Source: Fulvia fulva (Eukaryota > Ascomycota > Dothideomycetes > Mycosphaerellales > Mycosphaerellaceae). From it: a stretch of 64,000 bases of DNA. The notes beneath the pieces were generated by a model. It saw only the letters and a list, made by a program, of their open reading frames with translations. It had not been told where the DNA came from and ran no database searches. The DNA lies in NCBI RefSeq assembly GCF_020509005.1, contig NC_063013.1, positions 4,092,001 through 4,156,000 of the forward strand, in the 5' to 3' direction. Both the position numbers and the translations under genes were made by a program. Position 1 is the stretch's first letter. Each line of letters begins with the position of its first letter. Below, in pieces: positions 1-9,907 of the stretch.

Positions 1-686
1 AGGTCCCAACCAAGAACGGTCCTGACGCAGTGCCAGCTTGCCACGAGAGTGTGCTCATCCAGCCAGTGAAGTAGGACAGCAGCTTCTGGTACTTTGGCGG
101 CGCAAATTCGCTGACCCAATGGTATTGACCGCCAGAGGTTGGTGCCATGCTTGCCATCTCTGCAAGAGACACGACCACAAGCGAGAAGCCAGAGAAGGTC
201 CAGACATAGCTCCAGAGAAGACCTGCTAATCCTCCCGAATACATTCCCTGGTACGAGGCAGCCAGTAGCACTTCCCAAGTACCCTGCAAGATCACCGTAA
301 AGGCGATTGTAGACAATGGACGAAAGTCTAAAGTAGAGTATGTTAGCCCACGTATCTCAAACGAAGGGGGCAGAAGCCATGAGCATCCTGGGTGTGTCTC
401 ATGTATCTCATAAAGGTTTCTGTGCCCGCTTACTTCTTCTCAGCTCCTGCTTCTTGCCCATGCGCTTCATGTCCTTCCGGTCAAACTGCGTAAAGTCCTT
501 GTCCTCCTGGCGCGACGGCTTCCGCTCCGTCTTGAGGTGTCCATGGTAGTCGTCATCGTGGCACTCTCCGTCTTCAATGCGATCGAAGTCGGTGAGGTTG
601 CGCGATCCAGTCGAGATGTGTGTCGTCTTGGCAGCAGTATCGACAGGCGCGCCGGCAGTCGGCGACGAGGAGGACGACGAGGCCAT
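1..686 (-). CDS. APC-superfamily amino-acid/GABA-type permease, N-terminal part (runs off the left edge)
   Basis: Membrane transporter of the amino acid-polyamine-organocation superfamily, of the fungal GABA/choline permease type. Exon 1 is 434-686 and begins MASSSSSS. It encodes a hydrophilic cytosolic N-terminus that ends in MGKKQELRR. A 106-nt intron (328-433, donor GTAAGC, branch GCTAAC, acceptor TTTAG) restores the frame into exon 2 (1-327). Exon 2 gives NFRPLSTIAFTVILQGTWEV, the first membrane helix, a second helix, and the SLAEMASMAPTSGGQYHW motif typical of this family, and continues off the window. The junction NF across the intron matches the family (RRNF). The substrate cannot be told from this fragment. 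It is divergent from the WD40 gene, sharing the 687-1217 spacer. Confidence 0.88.
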
Positions 687-1217
687 GCGTCAAAAGTAAG
701 TACACACGGGGTGAAGAGAAGAGCGAAGTCGTACAGAAGAGAAGCACCCAATACCTAGCGTCTGCTGTATCGCTGTGCCACTGTGCCACTGGGACACTAC
801 TGCACGTGTTGTCTGCCAATGCCATAGGGCCGGTGGGACTGCTCTTGTCAGCAGCTTGCAGTGGAGCTGTACTCGAGAGAGGGTTAGAGGCAGGCCATGC
901 GCAAGCCACTACGCCAGCCACGGGTGTGATGCGATTGGGTGGGTGAGATGCATTACAGACTTACAGGACTGTATGCAGCGGCGGAAGCGTGCAGCACTGC
1001 AGGTGGTGTCGGCACACGAATGGCGTGCGCCACCGGTCTTGGAACTTAGGCGATATCCGGTGGTCTGTGCCTCTCGGTCCAGATTTCTTTTCGAGATGAA
1101 CACCCGTCCGTCTGATGGAATGACAACGACAACCTTGAAGTAATCGCCAACATCGCAACGCTCAGCAAAGTCGAAGTATAGATTATATCCGACAAGGCCA
1201 ATCAATCCACATGCAAC
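687..1217. promoter_or_regulatory. Shared divergent promoter region, permease / WD40 gene
   Basis: This 531-bp spacer separates two divergently transcribed genes, so it must hold both 5' regions. Short open frames on both strands look like chance. I see no recognisable operator, RNA gene or repeat. An out-of-frame ATG at 1211 lies just before the WD40 start at 1218 and could act as a small overlapping upstream ORF. Confidence 0.5.
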
Positions 1218-2422
1218 ATGTCACGTTCAAATCATGTCGGCCACTTCTTCCAGACCACCGATTCTCTAGCCGCAACAGAACGCAAGACTGCAAAGGCTAA
1301 GAACAAGCATGGCAAACCGATCAAGCTCTCCTCCAAAGTCCTCGCCGTCATACCAGCATCAACTGCCTCCGTGCTGGTAGCAGAGGCAGCAGGAGACGTC
1401 AAGAAGGTGGCCTTGGATGTGTGTGAGTCGGTTCCAGATTGAGGATTGCATACATGCTGACAGCTGTACAGTCTGAGACGATAGAACGGCAATTCAACTC
1501 CGGCACAGCACCTCTCACCTGCCTAGCCACAGACCCAACAACCGACACAATATACGCCGGATCCTGGGACAAGACCATCTACGCCATCAACAAGCGCGAC
1601 AACAGCACAAAGCAATTGACGAGCCATACCGACTTCGTCAAATGCCTAGCCATCGCCCATCTCGACAGCCAACCCATTCTGATATCCGGCAGCTCAGACG
1701 CCACCATCATCATCTGGGACATCTCTCCCTCCAACTTCGGCAAAGTCCTCCACAAACTCAAAGGTCACGCGAAGGCCCTGCAAGACTTTGCCATCGATCC
1801 GCATGAGGAGTCTCAATCATCACGCTCAATCACTCTCTTCAGCGCCAGCAGTGACCGGGAGATCAGACGTTGGCAGATCAGCCGCGCTTCCGCATACGAG
1901 CTGCCCGAATCACTCGAGAAGCCAATACTGGCCCAGGACACGAGCGTATATAAGCTACGCTTCGACTCGGATGGAGATCTGTGGACTGCTTCCGCCGACA
2001 AGACCGCCAAGCATCTCATCCGGAGTCGCAACTGGGAAGCAGACACTACTCTGGAGCACCCAGACTTCGTGCGTGATGTGCTACCATTTGAAGACCTCGG
2101 TCTTGTCGTGACAGCATGTCGAGACGAAGAAGTGCGGGTGTGGGACGTCTCGAGCGGCAAGCTGGTCTGCACATACACTGGCCACTTTGAGGAAGTGACA
2201 GGACTCGCGTCTTTGACGGACAGGAAAGTCGTGAGTGTCAGTATCGACGGCACCGTGCGGCAGTGGAGTCTGGAGAGGCCAGATATGGCGAAGTATCAAG
2301 AAGAGCTTGCCAAGGAGGCTGCCAATGGCGAGGCCGAAGACAAGCAAGATGAAAAGAAGGGAAGCATGTTGACTGCTGAAGAAGAGGCGGAGCTCGCAGA
2401 GCTGTTGTCTGACGATGACTGA
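1218..2422 (+). CDS. WD40-repeat protein, 383 aa
   Basis: Two exons: 1218-1418 and 1472-2422. The 53-nt intron (1419-1471, donor GTGTGT, acceptor TACAG) keeps phase 0 and joins VALD to SETIERQF. The product is a beta-propeller with several WD-type repeats; repeat ends such as IYAINKRD, IIIWDIS, RVWDVSS and RQWSLERP are visible, each preceded by GS/SAS and a D. The C-terminus is acidic and ends ELLSDDD. WD40 propellers act as scaffolds for complexes; nothing here fixes the partner. The donor is weak, and GTGAGT two codons downstream was rejected because it creates a stop after splicing. The 3' end lies 123 bp from the end of the convergent SUZ12-like gene. Confidence 0.8.
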
Positions 2423-2545
2423 TGTACCCTAGTGTACACATTATCCACGGTGCAATCAGTTCGAAATACCGATACAGGTACACACTCCCATCGAAAAAAA
2501 AGCCGATACTTCAAATCCATGTGACACCACCTTCCCTGCTCGTGT

Positions 2546-5200
2546 TCACGAAGAACAGTCCATGCACAACCAAGCCATCGACCGCTTCTGCAGCTGCACA
2601 CACGCCATATGAAAGTCGCGATAACACCTCGGGTTGCCACATCCAATGGTGTGCCTCTTACTGCTGACAAACTCGCCACAAACACAAGGCTTCCTCTTGC
2701 TCGTAGCAGCAGTAACAGCAATTGACGCCTTCTGCTTCGCCGTCTCCACCGGCGCCTCAGTCTTCCTTGTCCCCTTCTTCGGCGTCCTCGCTTGACTGTT
2801 CATGATGAAATCGAGAGGCCCAATCTGGAATTGAATTGGACCCGTACTCTCCGCCTGTACCATCCGCAGCGCCTCATGCCAATCATTCTCATCAACAATT
2901 GGTCTGACCGTAGCATTACTAATGCACACGATATTATCGACGTTCCTGATGTAGATCAGGTCGTTGTCCAAAACCCTCAAGAACTTCTTATAGTCGAGGT
3001 CTGCCGACCGGATCTCATCGATTGGCTTTTGCGAGTCGCCGTCTTTGGTGAAGTCGGTGATGGGCAGTTCGCCGGTTGATTTCTCGGCTTGTCGTTCTGT
3101 CTCTTGTCTGATGACGATCAAAGTGCGCTGGCCAAGTGGCTGAGGGTCGGGTGGTTCCGCCGAAGTCGATTTCATTCGGCCGCCTGCCCATCTCTTTCGA
3201 TTCTTAGTCGAAGGAGTGTCGGTCGGCGGCTCTGGAACGACTCGGTTGGATGGAGACTCCATATGCACGTCCTTAGGGTCTGCTACGCTGCTTTCTAATG
3301 CTGCGCCACGGACGCGCCTCTTTGAAGGCGTCGCTGTCTGCGCACGCGCTTTTGGCAGTTGATCCTCAGTCTCGTCTGAATTAAGTGTCCGGCCGTCCAG
3401 ATCATGCTCCCATTCCGAGAGCTCCTCGTGACAGTACTCTACGGTGGCAGCATCGACGATATTGACGCGCTGGAGGAGCTTCAACTTGCTGTCAAATTCT
3501 TCTCTCCACCCTGGCTGTGCGAGTTGTTTCGCGTGCTGGCGGACAAATCGGACTACTGCGTCGCGGACGAGTACATCAGACTGTGGTTGGCCTTCGACAT
3601 CGAGGTGCTTATTAAACAGCTCGTTGAACTGCTGCGCGACTTTGCTTGCACCAAGCCTTGCGCGTTGCTTCTGCTGGTGCTGCAGCTGCCAGGTCTCGTC
3701 CACATCGTCTTCACTGTCACTAAGCTCGGTACCTGGCTTGACCGACTGCTTGGACTTGGTCCGATAGAACTTTACGCCTGGAACTCGCGGTACCACGTGC
3801 CTCTTCTTTATGCATGTCGGTATCTCTTCAACATCTTCAGGGGCGATGTCTCTCTTCTTGGGTCGCGCAAGAATCGTAGGTTGCACTTTGTGATGTTTCC
3901 CGGCTCCTTTGGAATTCGTCTTCTTGGTGTTGCGCACAGTCCACGAGTTGGTGCCTTCGAGGTGCGCGGAAATGTCAAAGGCGCGATGCGGAGCCTCCCA
4001 TTCAAACTCTTTTTCGTTCGTGGTGGGTCTGTCATCCTCGTGACTGATGCGGATAGTTCTCAGATCATCGCCATTGTGGTCTACTTCAAGTCGTATCTCA
4101 TACTGAAAGTGATCGTGCCGCGTGAGATAGTGTAGATGCAGCCTCTCGAACGTGGCGTGCTCGGGTTCTTGTGTGCAGAAGATACATCTGAGATGATTCA
4201 CAGGCATACCCTTGGTCTCCAACCCTTGTCGATAAGCATACTTGACCAAAGTCTTCCCTCCTGCTCTTTCGAGATCTTCAGATGGAGTAGTCAACCGACG
4301 AGCTTCGTTGCGTGCTCTGCGAAGGACTTTGTTGTACGTTGTCAAGGGTGATTCTCGTTTGTTCCACGCCATGTCAATACGAGCAACGTATTTCAAGTTG
4401 ATTTCGTGGTGGCCTTTTGCTCTGTGCAAAGGAAGTGCCTCTTCACTATCGGGCAGTCCTGGTAGTCCGGCCCAATTGCATTTAACAATGCCTTCATTTC
4501 CAGGAGCCGTGAGAAACTCAGTGATGGGTCGTCCTTCTAGCTGGCTCAAGAACTCGGCAGTATCGTCCGAGTCCTGGCAATGAATGCCGAACTCCATGCT
4601 ATGATTTTTGTGGAGAGCTTTTGTCCAGTGGCCAGCCTCTGTGAACGAGGATGTATGGCTCTTCAGGTCGTCAGCCGAGATAACGAAACAATCTTTAAAT
4701 GTAATGTCGAACGTGGACCGGCCGTGCTTTGTGATCGTCCCTTGCCTGGCAGCTGTCGAAATCGTCCTTTTCTGTGACCTTACATCGTTGACCGTGACCA
4801 CAACTTGGCAGGGTACCCTAAGTTGATCTGGTTCTTGAAGCCACTCAGGTTGGTCCCTTGATTGTGACTTCTTGACCTGTCTGCCCGAACTTGCTGCAGC
4901 TCTCGCCGGGTCCTGTAAAGAGATCGACTTGATGCGAACCTTGGCCTTATTGGCCTGCATCAACTCATCCATAATTCTGTCGGAGGGAGGATCCCAAGCG
5001 TGGCTGCGCGTCCGCCTAGGCTCAAGCATTGCTGCAGGTGCATTCGAATTTGCAGTCGCTCTTTCACGTGCTAGCTCGCGCTCGTGCGAATCCAGTGCGT
5101 GCCGCAAGTTGCGTTCCAGGAAGCTGGGACTGTTTGCGTTGATGCTACGCGTAAGGTATACTTTGCTGACGAAACTTCTGAACTCGACATCGTTGGCCAT
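2546..5200 (-). CDS. SUZ12-like Polycomb (PRC2) subunit with VEFS box and C-terminal PHD-like finger, 884 aa
   Basis: Predicted core subunit of Polycomb repressive complex 2, which methylates histone H3 lysine 27 in the nucleus; SUZ12 holds the complex together through its VEFS box. Visible in order: an N-terminal region beginning MANDVEF and containing FLERNLRHAL; a Suz12-type C2H2 finger (CIFCTQEP...HLHYLTRH, about residues 340-370); a VEFS box (FYRTKSKQSVKPGTELSDSE, then DDVDETWQLQ, about residues 480-610); a basic Ser/Pro-rich linker; and a Cys/His-rich C-terminus of PHD type (CVCG, CGNPRC, HMAC, WLCMDC, about residues 835-884). The frame is a single exon with ATG at 5200. The PHD-like tail is not part of animal SUZ12. 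The identification rests on motif order and spacing and is fairly secure. Confidence 0.85.
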   Translation of the reverse strand: MANDVEFRSFVSKVYLTRSINANSPSFLERNLRHALDSHERELARERATANSNAPAAMLEPRRTRSHAWDPPSDRIMDELMQANKAKVRIKSISLQDPARAAASSGRQVKKSQSRDQPEWLQEPDQLRVPCQVVVTVNDVRSQKRTISTAARQGTITKHGRSTFDITFKDCFVISADDLKSHTSSFTEAGHWTKALHKNHSMEFGIHCQDSDDTAEFLSQLEGRPITEFLTAPGNEGIVKCNWAGLPGLPDSEEALPLHRAKGHHEINLKYVARIDMAWNKRESPLTTYNKVLRRARNEARRLTTPSEDLERAGGKTLVKYAYRQGLETKGMPVNHLRCIFCTQEPEHATFERLHLHYLTRHDHFQYEIRLEVDHNGDDLRTIRISHEDDRPTTNEKEFEWEAPHRAFDISAHLEGTNSWTVRNTKKTNSKGAGKHHKVQPTILARPKKRDIAPEDVEEIPTCIKKRHVVPRVPGVKFYRTKSKQSVKPGTELSDSEDDVDETWQLQHQQKQRARLGASKVAQQFNELFNKHLDVEGQPQSDVLVRDAVVRFVRQHAKQLAQPGWREEFDSKLKLLQRVNIVDAATVEYCHEELSEWEHDLDGRTLNSDETEDQLPKARAQTATPSKRRVRGAALESSVADPKDVHMESPSNRVVPEPPTDTPSTKNRKRWAGGRMKSTSAEPPDPQPLGQRTLIVIRQETERQAEKSTGELPITDFTKDGDSQKPIDEIRSADLDYKKFLRVLDNDLIYIRNVDNIVCISNATVRPIVDENDWHEALRMVQAESTGPIQFQIGPLDFIMNSQARTPKKGTRKTEAPVETAKQKASIAVTAATSKRKPCVCGEFVSSKRHTIGCGNPRCYRDFHMACVQLQKRSMAWLCMDCSS

Positions 5201-6039
5201 GATTATGACGGCCAGCTCGACAATGTCGGCTCACAATAAGAAACTGAGTTGGTGTTGCTCATATTGTGCAGTCTTGGTGGGTGGAAACAAGGCAGTAGCG
5301 AGCGGGCCTGCGCGTTTGCTGGACCTGCAGATGGGCGCTTCCGTGAGATGCAAGTATCCGGCGGGAAAGTGATATACACCAGTGTCCCAGATCATGGAAG
5401 TGACGAATCCACTGTGTCGGGGCTGGAAGCACGTTAGATACCAGGGTGTAACCCAGGGTCGACTCCTGCTACTGAAATGTCTTTCAACACGGCTGGCGAT
5501 GATCCACGCGCTTAGACGCAAGAGTCGAACAATGAGCGAGAGTTTGGTCTGACGCAAAGTACATCGGGTGTATTGAAGTCAAGGTTGTTGTCCTTGCACG
5601 TGGAAGTGGACGTCTTGGGCGCGGGGATTGCACGGCTCGCAGAGCGGCCATGATGACAACGACGAAACTTTGCGAACGGCAAGACTATGTATATCACATG
5701 CAAGCAGGCTGGCAATGTGGGCAAGAAAAAGGAGAGGCAATGCACAGTGTTCAACGCTTACTCTCATTTCTGGCAACGCCTCAACGCCGCTTGCTGGCTG
5801 CGAGGGATGCTGATGATTCGCTTCGTCCCTGGTATGCTGCCGGCCGCCAAAAAGCAGCAGCAGCCTCATTATTCTGTTGAGCTAATCATCCACGCGTATG
5901 CCTTGCGCCGAATTATCTACCCAGGAAGGCAAGCAGTCTAGCATGCATAAACGCCGTAAGCAGCAGACAACGCTTCATCCAACGCATTCCATTCCGTAAG
6001 CCCATGTGGATGAAACATGTCCCATAAAGTCCAACTCGT
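5201..6039. other. Intergenic region: SUZ12-like promoter and YPT1 3' flank
   Basis: About 840 bp upstream of the SUZ12-like start and downstream of the YPT1 stop, both genes being on the minus strand. Only short overlapping open frames occur, on both strands and without recognisable domains. I see no RNA gene or repeat. Confidence 0.5.
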
Positions 6040-7128
6040 CTAGCAGCAGCCTCCTGCGCTGCCCGATTGCACGTTCGAGCCCTGTCCGACCTGCACGGTT
6101 GGCTTGTTGTTGACAGTGGTGTTGCCCATGCGCTCCTTGATCTGGCGTGCCATGGTCAAGAAAGCCTGCTCGACGTTGCTGGCGTTCTTGGCCGAGGTTT
6201 CGAGGAATGGGATGCCCAAGCTGTCGGCGAACTCCTACCTCATTGTCAGTATACCTTCAGATCGAGCTCTTCTCATGAATGACGCACCTTTGCCACTGCG
6301 TACTCGACGACCTTCTTGTCTGACATATCGCTCTTGTTGCCCACCAGCAGCTTGTTCACGCCCTCGGTAGCGTAACGGTCAATCTCTTGCAGCCACTGCT
6401 TGACGTTGTTGAAGCTGTCCATGTCGGTGACATCGTAGACGACGCAGATGCCGTGTGCGCCGCGGTAGTAGGAAGAGGTGATCGTGCGGAAACGCTCTTG
6501 GCCGGCGGTGTCCCACTGCGCTATCATTAGCCGCTACTCTTATCCTTTCATGTGCTGTTGTAACCCACGATCTGAAGCTTGACGGTCTTGCCATCGAGCT
6601 CGATAGTACGGATCTTGAAGTCGACTCCGATGGTAGAGATGTAGGACTCGGTGTATGTGTCGTCGGCGAAACGAAGGAGGAGACAGGACTTTCCGACTCC
6701 GGAGTCTCCGATAAGCAACAGCTTGAAGAGGTAATCGTACCTGAGTTCACACGGTCAGTATTGCTGCCATACACAGTATGGCTTCAGGTTGCAGGCAAGG
6801 CAGCAGCTCCAGTAGGTGACATGGCAAGGCGCTTGGCAGTCCGCGGGCAGCAGCAGTGATGGTGACAATCCTGAAAACCAGAGATCCAAGACGGGCCAGT
6901 GTCCTTTCAGCGGTGTGGCCTTCCAGAGGTGTGGTAGCCGTCCGAGGGTCCAGATATGGGGTTGTGGTTGCTGGCCTCGGTTCGGGTCCACGTTTCGCGC
7001 GCTGAGGATTCCAAGTAGGCCTGTGTAGTTGGTGAATATCGGACAAGAAAGGTGGTGACTCTATGTGAAGCTCAGATCAGTATCGGCGACATGGCGCAGG
7101 TGAGGGTCACGAACCACTCTGGATTCAT
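6040..7128 (-). CDS. ypt1: Rab1-family small GTPase YPT1, 201 aa
   Basis: Small GTPase controlling ER-to-Golgi transport and autophagosome formation, attached to membranes by C-terminal geranylgeranylation. Four exons: 7118-7128 (11 nt, ATGAATCCAGA), 6569-6740, 6288-6515 and 6040-6234. They are joined by introns of 377, 53 and 53 nt, and all phases agree. Visible motifs: P-loop GDSGVGKS, switch I region [29 protein letters not shown] and a C-terminal Gly-Gly-Cys-Cys for double prenylation. Length and sequence are those of fungal YPT1. The first exon holds only three full codons, and its 377-nt intron is much longer than the others here. A CCAAT motif lies at 7335-7339 in the upstream region. 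Confidence 0.96.
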
Positions 7129-7688
7129 GGTTGCGGTCTGTTCGTGATAGCGGCGGTGATTACGGTGTGGGTTGCGCTCGCAGTCTTCAGGTCGTGGTTA
7201 TTGCGTCTCAGTAGGTTCGCCGCGGAACGAGACAGAGGTGGTTGAGGCGGGTGAGGTTTGCTAAAGTGAAGTGTTGCGAGTGTGAGGCAACTAAAGAGTG
7301 CTGCGCTGCGATGCTTGTTGCTTGTCGCCAGCAACCAATCGGCCGCCATTTTGCCGATCGCGTTCACGTGCCGTCCGTTCCAGACAAAAGACACCCGAAC
7401 ATGACTATTGAACGTGACTTGCGGCTCTCCTACACAGCACATCACCGGCACACACAATGTTTCACAGCGAGAAACAATCGGTGAAGTGGACAAACGTGTG
7501 CATCAAACGATCGTTTCCATACTTGCTATCTACATTCCGAAGCAAGAGAAATTCAGCCTATGCAGCAGTCCATCTGCGCCAACTCGTTCGCCATGCCACG
7601 TGGCGTAAGGGGTCATGTGTAATTCCGCTATCTCAGTGCAAATCCACAGAATCAGCGAAACCAAGCGCACTTCATGAGACGCCACACG
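7129..7688. promoter_or_regulatory. YPT1 upstream region and 3' flank of the WW-domain gene
   Basis: This 560-bp spacer lies between the YPT1 start and the stop of the next minus-strand gene. It contains a CCAAT motif (7335-7339), a common fungal promoter element bound by the HAP complex. Short open frames here look accidental. No other feature was seen. Confidence 0.4.
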
Positions 7689-9141
7689 TCATTTCCATTG
7701 AGGATTCTGCGGCTGACCATATCCTCCTTGCTGCTGTTGGCCATAGCCGCCCTGTTGGGAGCCATATCCGCCTTGCTGTGGGTTGTAGCTCTGGTACTGA
7801 CCAGTTGAATCTTGTGGCGGAAGTGGGAAGGACTGTCCTCCATAGCCTTGTTGGCCACCATAGCCTCCGGGAGCACCAAACGCGCCAGGCTGACCGTGCT
7901 GTGGGCCGCCCGGTGGTGGTGGAGGGTGTTGGCCATAGCCTCCTGGCTGCTGCTGGCCGTATTGGTTGTTTGGTGTTGAGGAGTGGCTGCCATAACCTGG
8001 CTGTCCTCCCGGTTGCGGTTGTCCATAGTGAGACTGTTGGCCGTATTGTGATTGATCGTGGCCTCCTCCATAACCTTGTTGTCCATGACCTTGTGGGTGA
8101 TATGCGCCGCTTTGCGGACCATAGCCGCTACCTGGTGCTCCAGGTCCTTGCTGATGATGCTGAGATTGTTGTTGACCATGCGGTGCGCCATAGCCCACAG
8201 ATGGCGCGTGGCTCTGTGAGTGAGAGCCTGGAGCTTGGTACGAAGCTGACGGCGCCTGACCTTGATAAGTCCCACCAGCGGATGCGTTCTGGGAGTACCC
8301 GTATGGGTTCTGTCCACCGCCATGTGGCTTGTTGTGTCCGCCCAAGAAGCTGCTTGCCATTGAACCTAGCTGACCAAGACCACCGCCGCTGCTCGAGTGC
8401 CCAGACTGGCCATGCTGCTGTTGTCCGCCGGATCCATGGGACGACGATCCGCCCAAGAATGACTGTACAATACCACCGTGTCCACCTGAGCTTCCGTGCT
8501 GCTGATTGGAGTTACCATGCGAAGAAGACCCGCCCAAGAACGACGATGCCAATCCTCCAAGGCCACCTTGATTCGAGGATTGCTTGGATCCGAGCACCGA
8601 GTTCAGGAGAGATCCCTGCAGCGGCATCATTAGCCACGACACATCATGCCCATTGATTGTCTATCGCTTACTCCCAAGCTTCTGTCACTCTCTTGTCCAT
8701 CCACGCCCCGAGTGCCTTCTCCGGGAGCTGAGTATGGGTTCTGACCAGCGGGCGTGCCGCCTGGGGTGGGGACACCGTGTGCGCTCATTGTTGGAACGTC
8801 CCAAGTCGATTCGCCGGTGCTGATTTGGACGAAGTAGTACTTTCGTGATCTGTGAAGTCAGGCGATCAGCTAAGAATTCAATGTCGACAAGGTGCTAGAA
8901 AGAGGTCTCTGAGACACTCTGGGGCAGACACTCACTTCGCATCCCACTGCGCAATCCTTCAATCGACACCAGCTACGTCAGTGCCAAGCGCAAGTTGAGG
9001 AGAGAGGCGAATGGGAAATGGAGGAGGAGGAGAAGCATTGCTGGAGGAGCGTGTAGCAACGGAAAAGACTAACCATCCAGGCGGGAGTGTAGGCGGACTG
9101 CGGTCAGGCCCATCTGCGTCTGGAGTACTGGGCTCTGCCAT
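7689..9141 (-). CDS. WW-domain protein with long low-complexity Gly/Gln/Tyr/Pro tail (Wwm1-like), 397 aa
   Basis: Four exons: 9074-9141, 8936-8956 (a 21-nt microexon), 8672-8849 and 7689-8615; introns of 117, 86 and 56 nt. The splices rebuild one WW domain near residues 18-50. It starts LPPGW, passes through IAQWDAKSRKYYFVQ and ends ESTWDVP, with the two signature tryptophans and the aromatic core present. WW domains bind proline-rich peptides. After residue 90 the protein is almost wholly Gly, Gln, Ser, Tyr, Pro and His, with repeated SSFLGGSSSHG units and YGQQ/GGYG runs, a prion-like composition expected to be disordered. The architecture resembles yeast Wwm1, but low-complexity tails make orthology uncertain. 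Lying between YPT1 and alpha-tubulin, it is probably an ordinary expressed gene. Confidence 0.85.
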
Positions 9142-9907
9142 CGCGCACGAACTGAGTTGCGAATCCGCTTCGAATCACTTTCTTCGAACAGTCGTGCTCC
9201 TGTGGGTGTAACTGTGTATAGTGTTGCGCCCAAAGTCGTGCTGGCGCGCGTTGTTGGTGAAAGTCGCTCGGAGAAGAAGAGACGACGTGAGTAGGGTTTC
9301 ATGAAGCGCGCAGTCGGCGTCTCTATGTATCGATCACGACACTCCGCGACGTTTTATTTACGGCAGCCCGCAAGACGTACGCAACAAGAGGCGCTCGGGT
9401 CAAGCTCGCTCCAGTGCCCGATTGACGTGCCCATGCTTTATGCAGAGGCATCGTCTGACGGCATACAAAACCGCAGCGCACGCAGCACCACGACAGCTGA
9501 CTTTGACTGGGAATCGCTTGCCGCGGCCAGTAGTCTTCGAAGGGTAGCGGAGCGCGGAAAGATGTCTTGTGGCTGTGTCGAGGAGCGAAACACCTCGAGC
9601 CGATGTGGAGAGCCTGACATCGCCACGTGAGCCGTGATGGGTAGCTAGTACTTCATGGAGCACAAACAGAGATACACAGGGTGTGAGCACTCGAACGCGC
9701 TTGGCTGTGACATTGTAGTAGTATTGGAAACGCTCGACTCGACAGAAGGAAAAACAACAATTCGCGCCAGCATTAGCTACTGCTAGCTCATGCTCTTGGG
9801 TATCCACCGTGCTCTACCAGCAGTCAAGATACAAGCCAGACATGCCCGCATCGCCAACATCGCCGGTGCCAATGGAGGTCTGCACACTTTCATAACACAA
9901 TGAGTAT
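9142..9907. other. Intergenic region: WW-gene promoter and alpha-tubulin 3' flank
   Basis: These 766 bp between two minus-strand genes must carry the WW-gene promoter and the tubulin 3' UTR. The short open frames have no recognisable domain. No RNA gene or repeat was seen. Confidence 0.4.

Noticed and set aside
3404..4135. 243-codon plus-strand open frame inside the SUZ12-like gene
   Set aside because: It lies wholly opposite a conserved coding region and has no recognisable motif.
7457..8656. 399-codon open frame antisense to the WW-domain gene
   Set aside because: It arises from the repetitive Gly/Gln/Tyr codons of the opposite strand; no ATG context or domain supports it.
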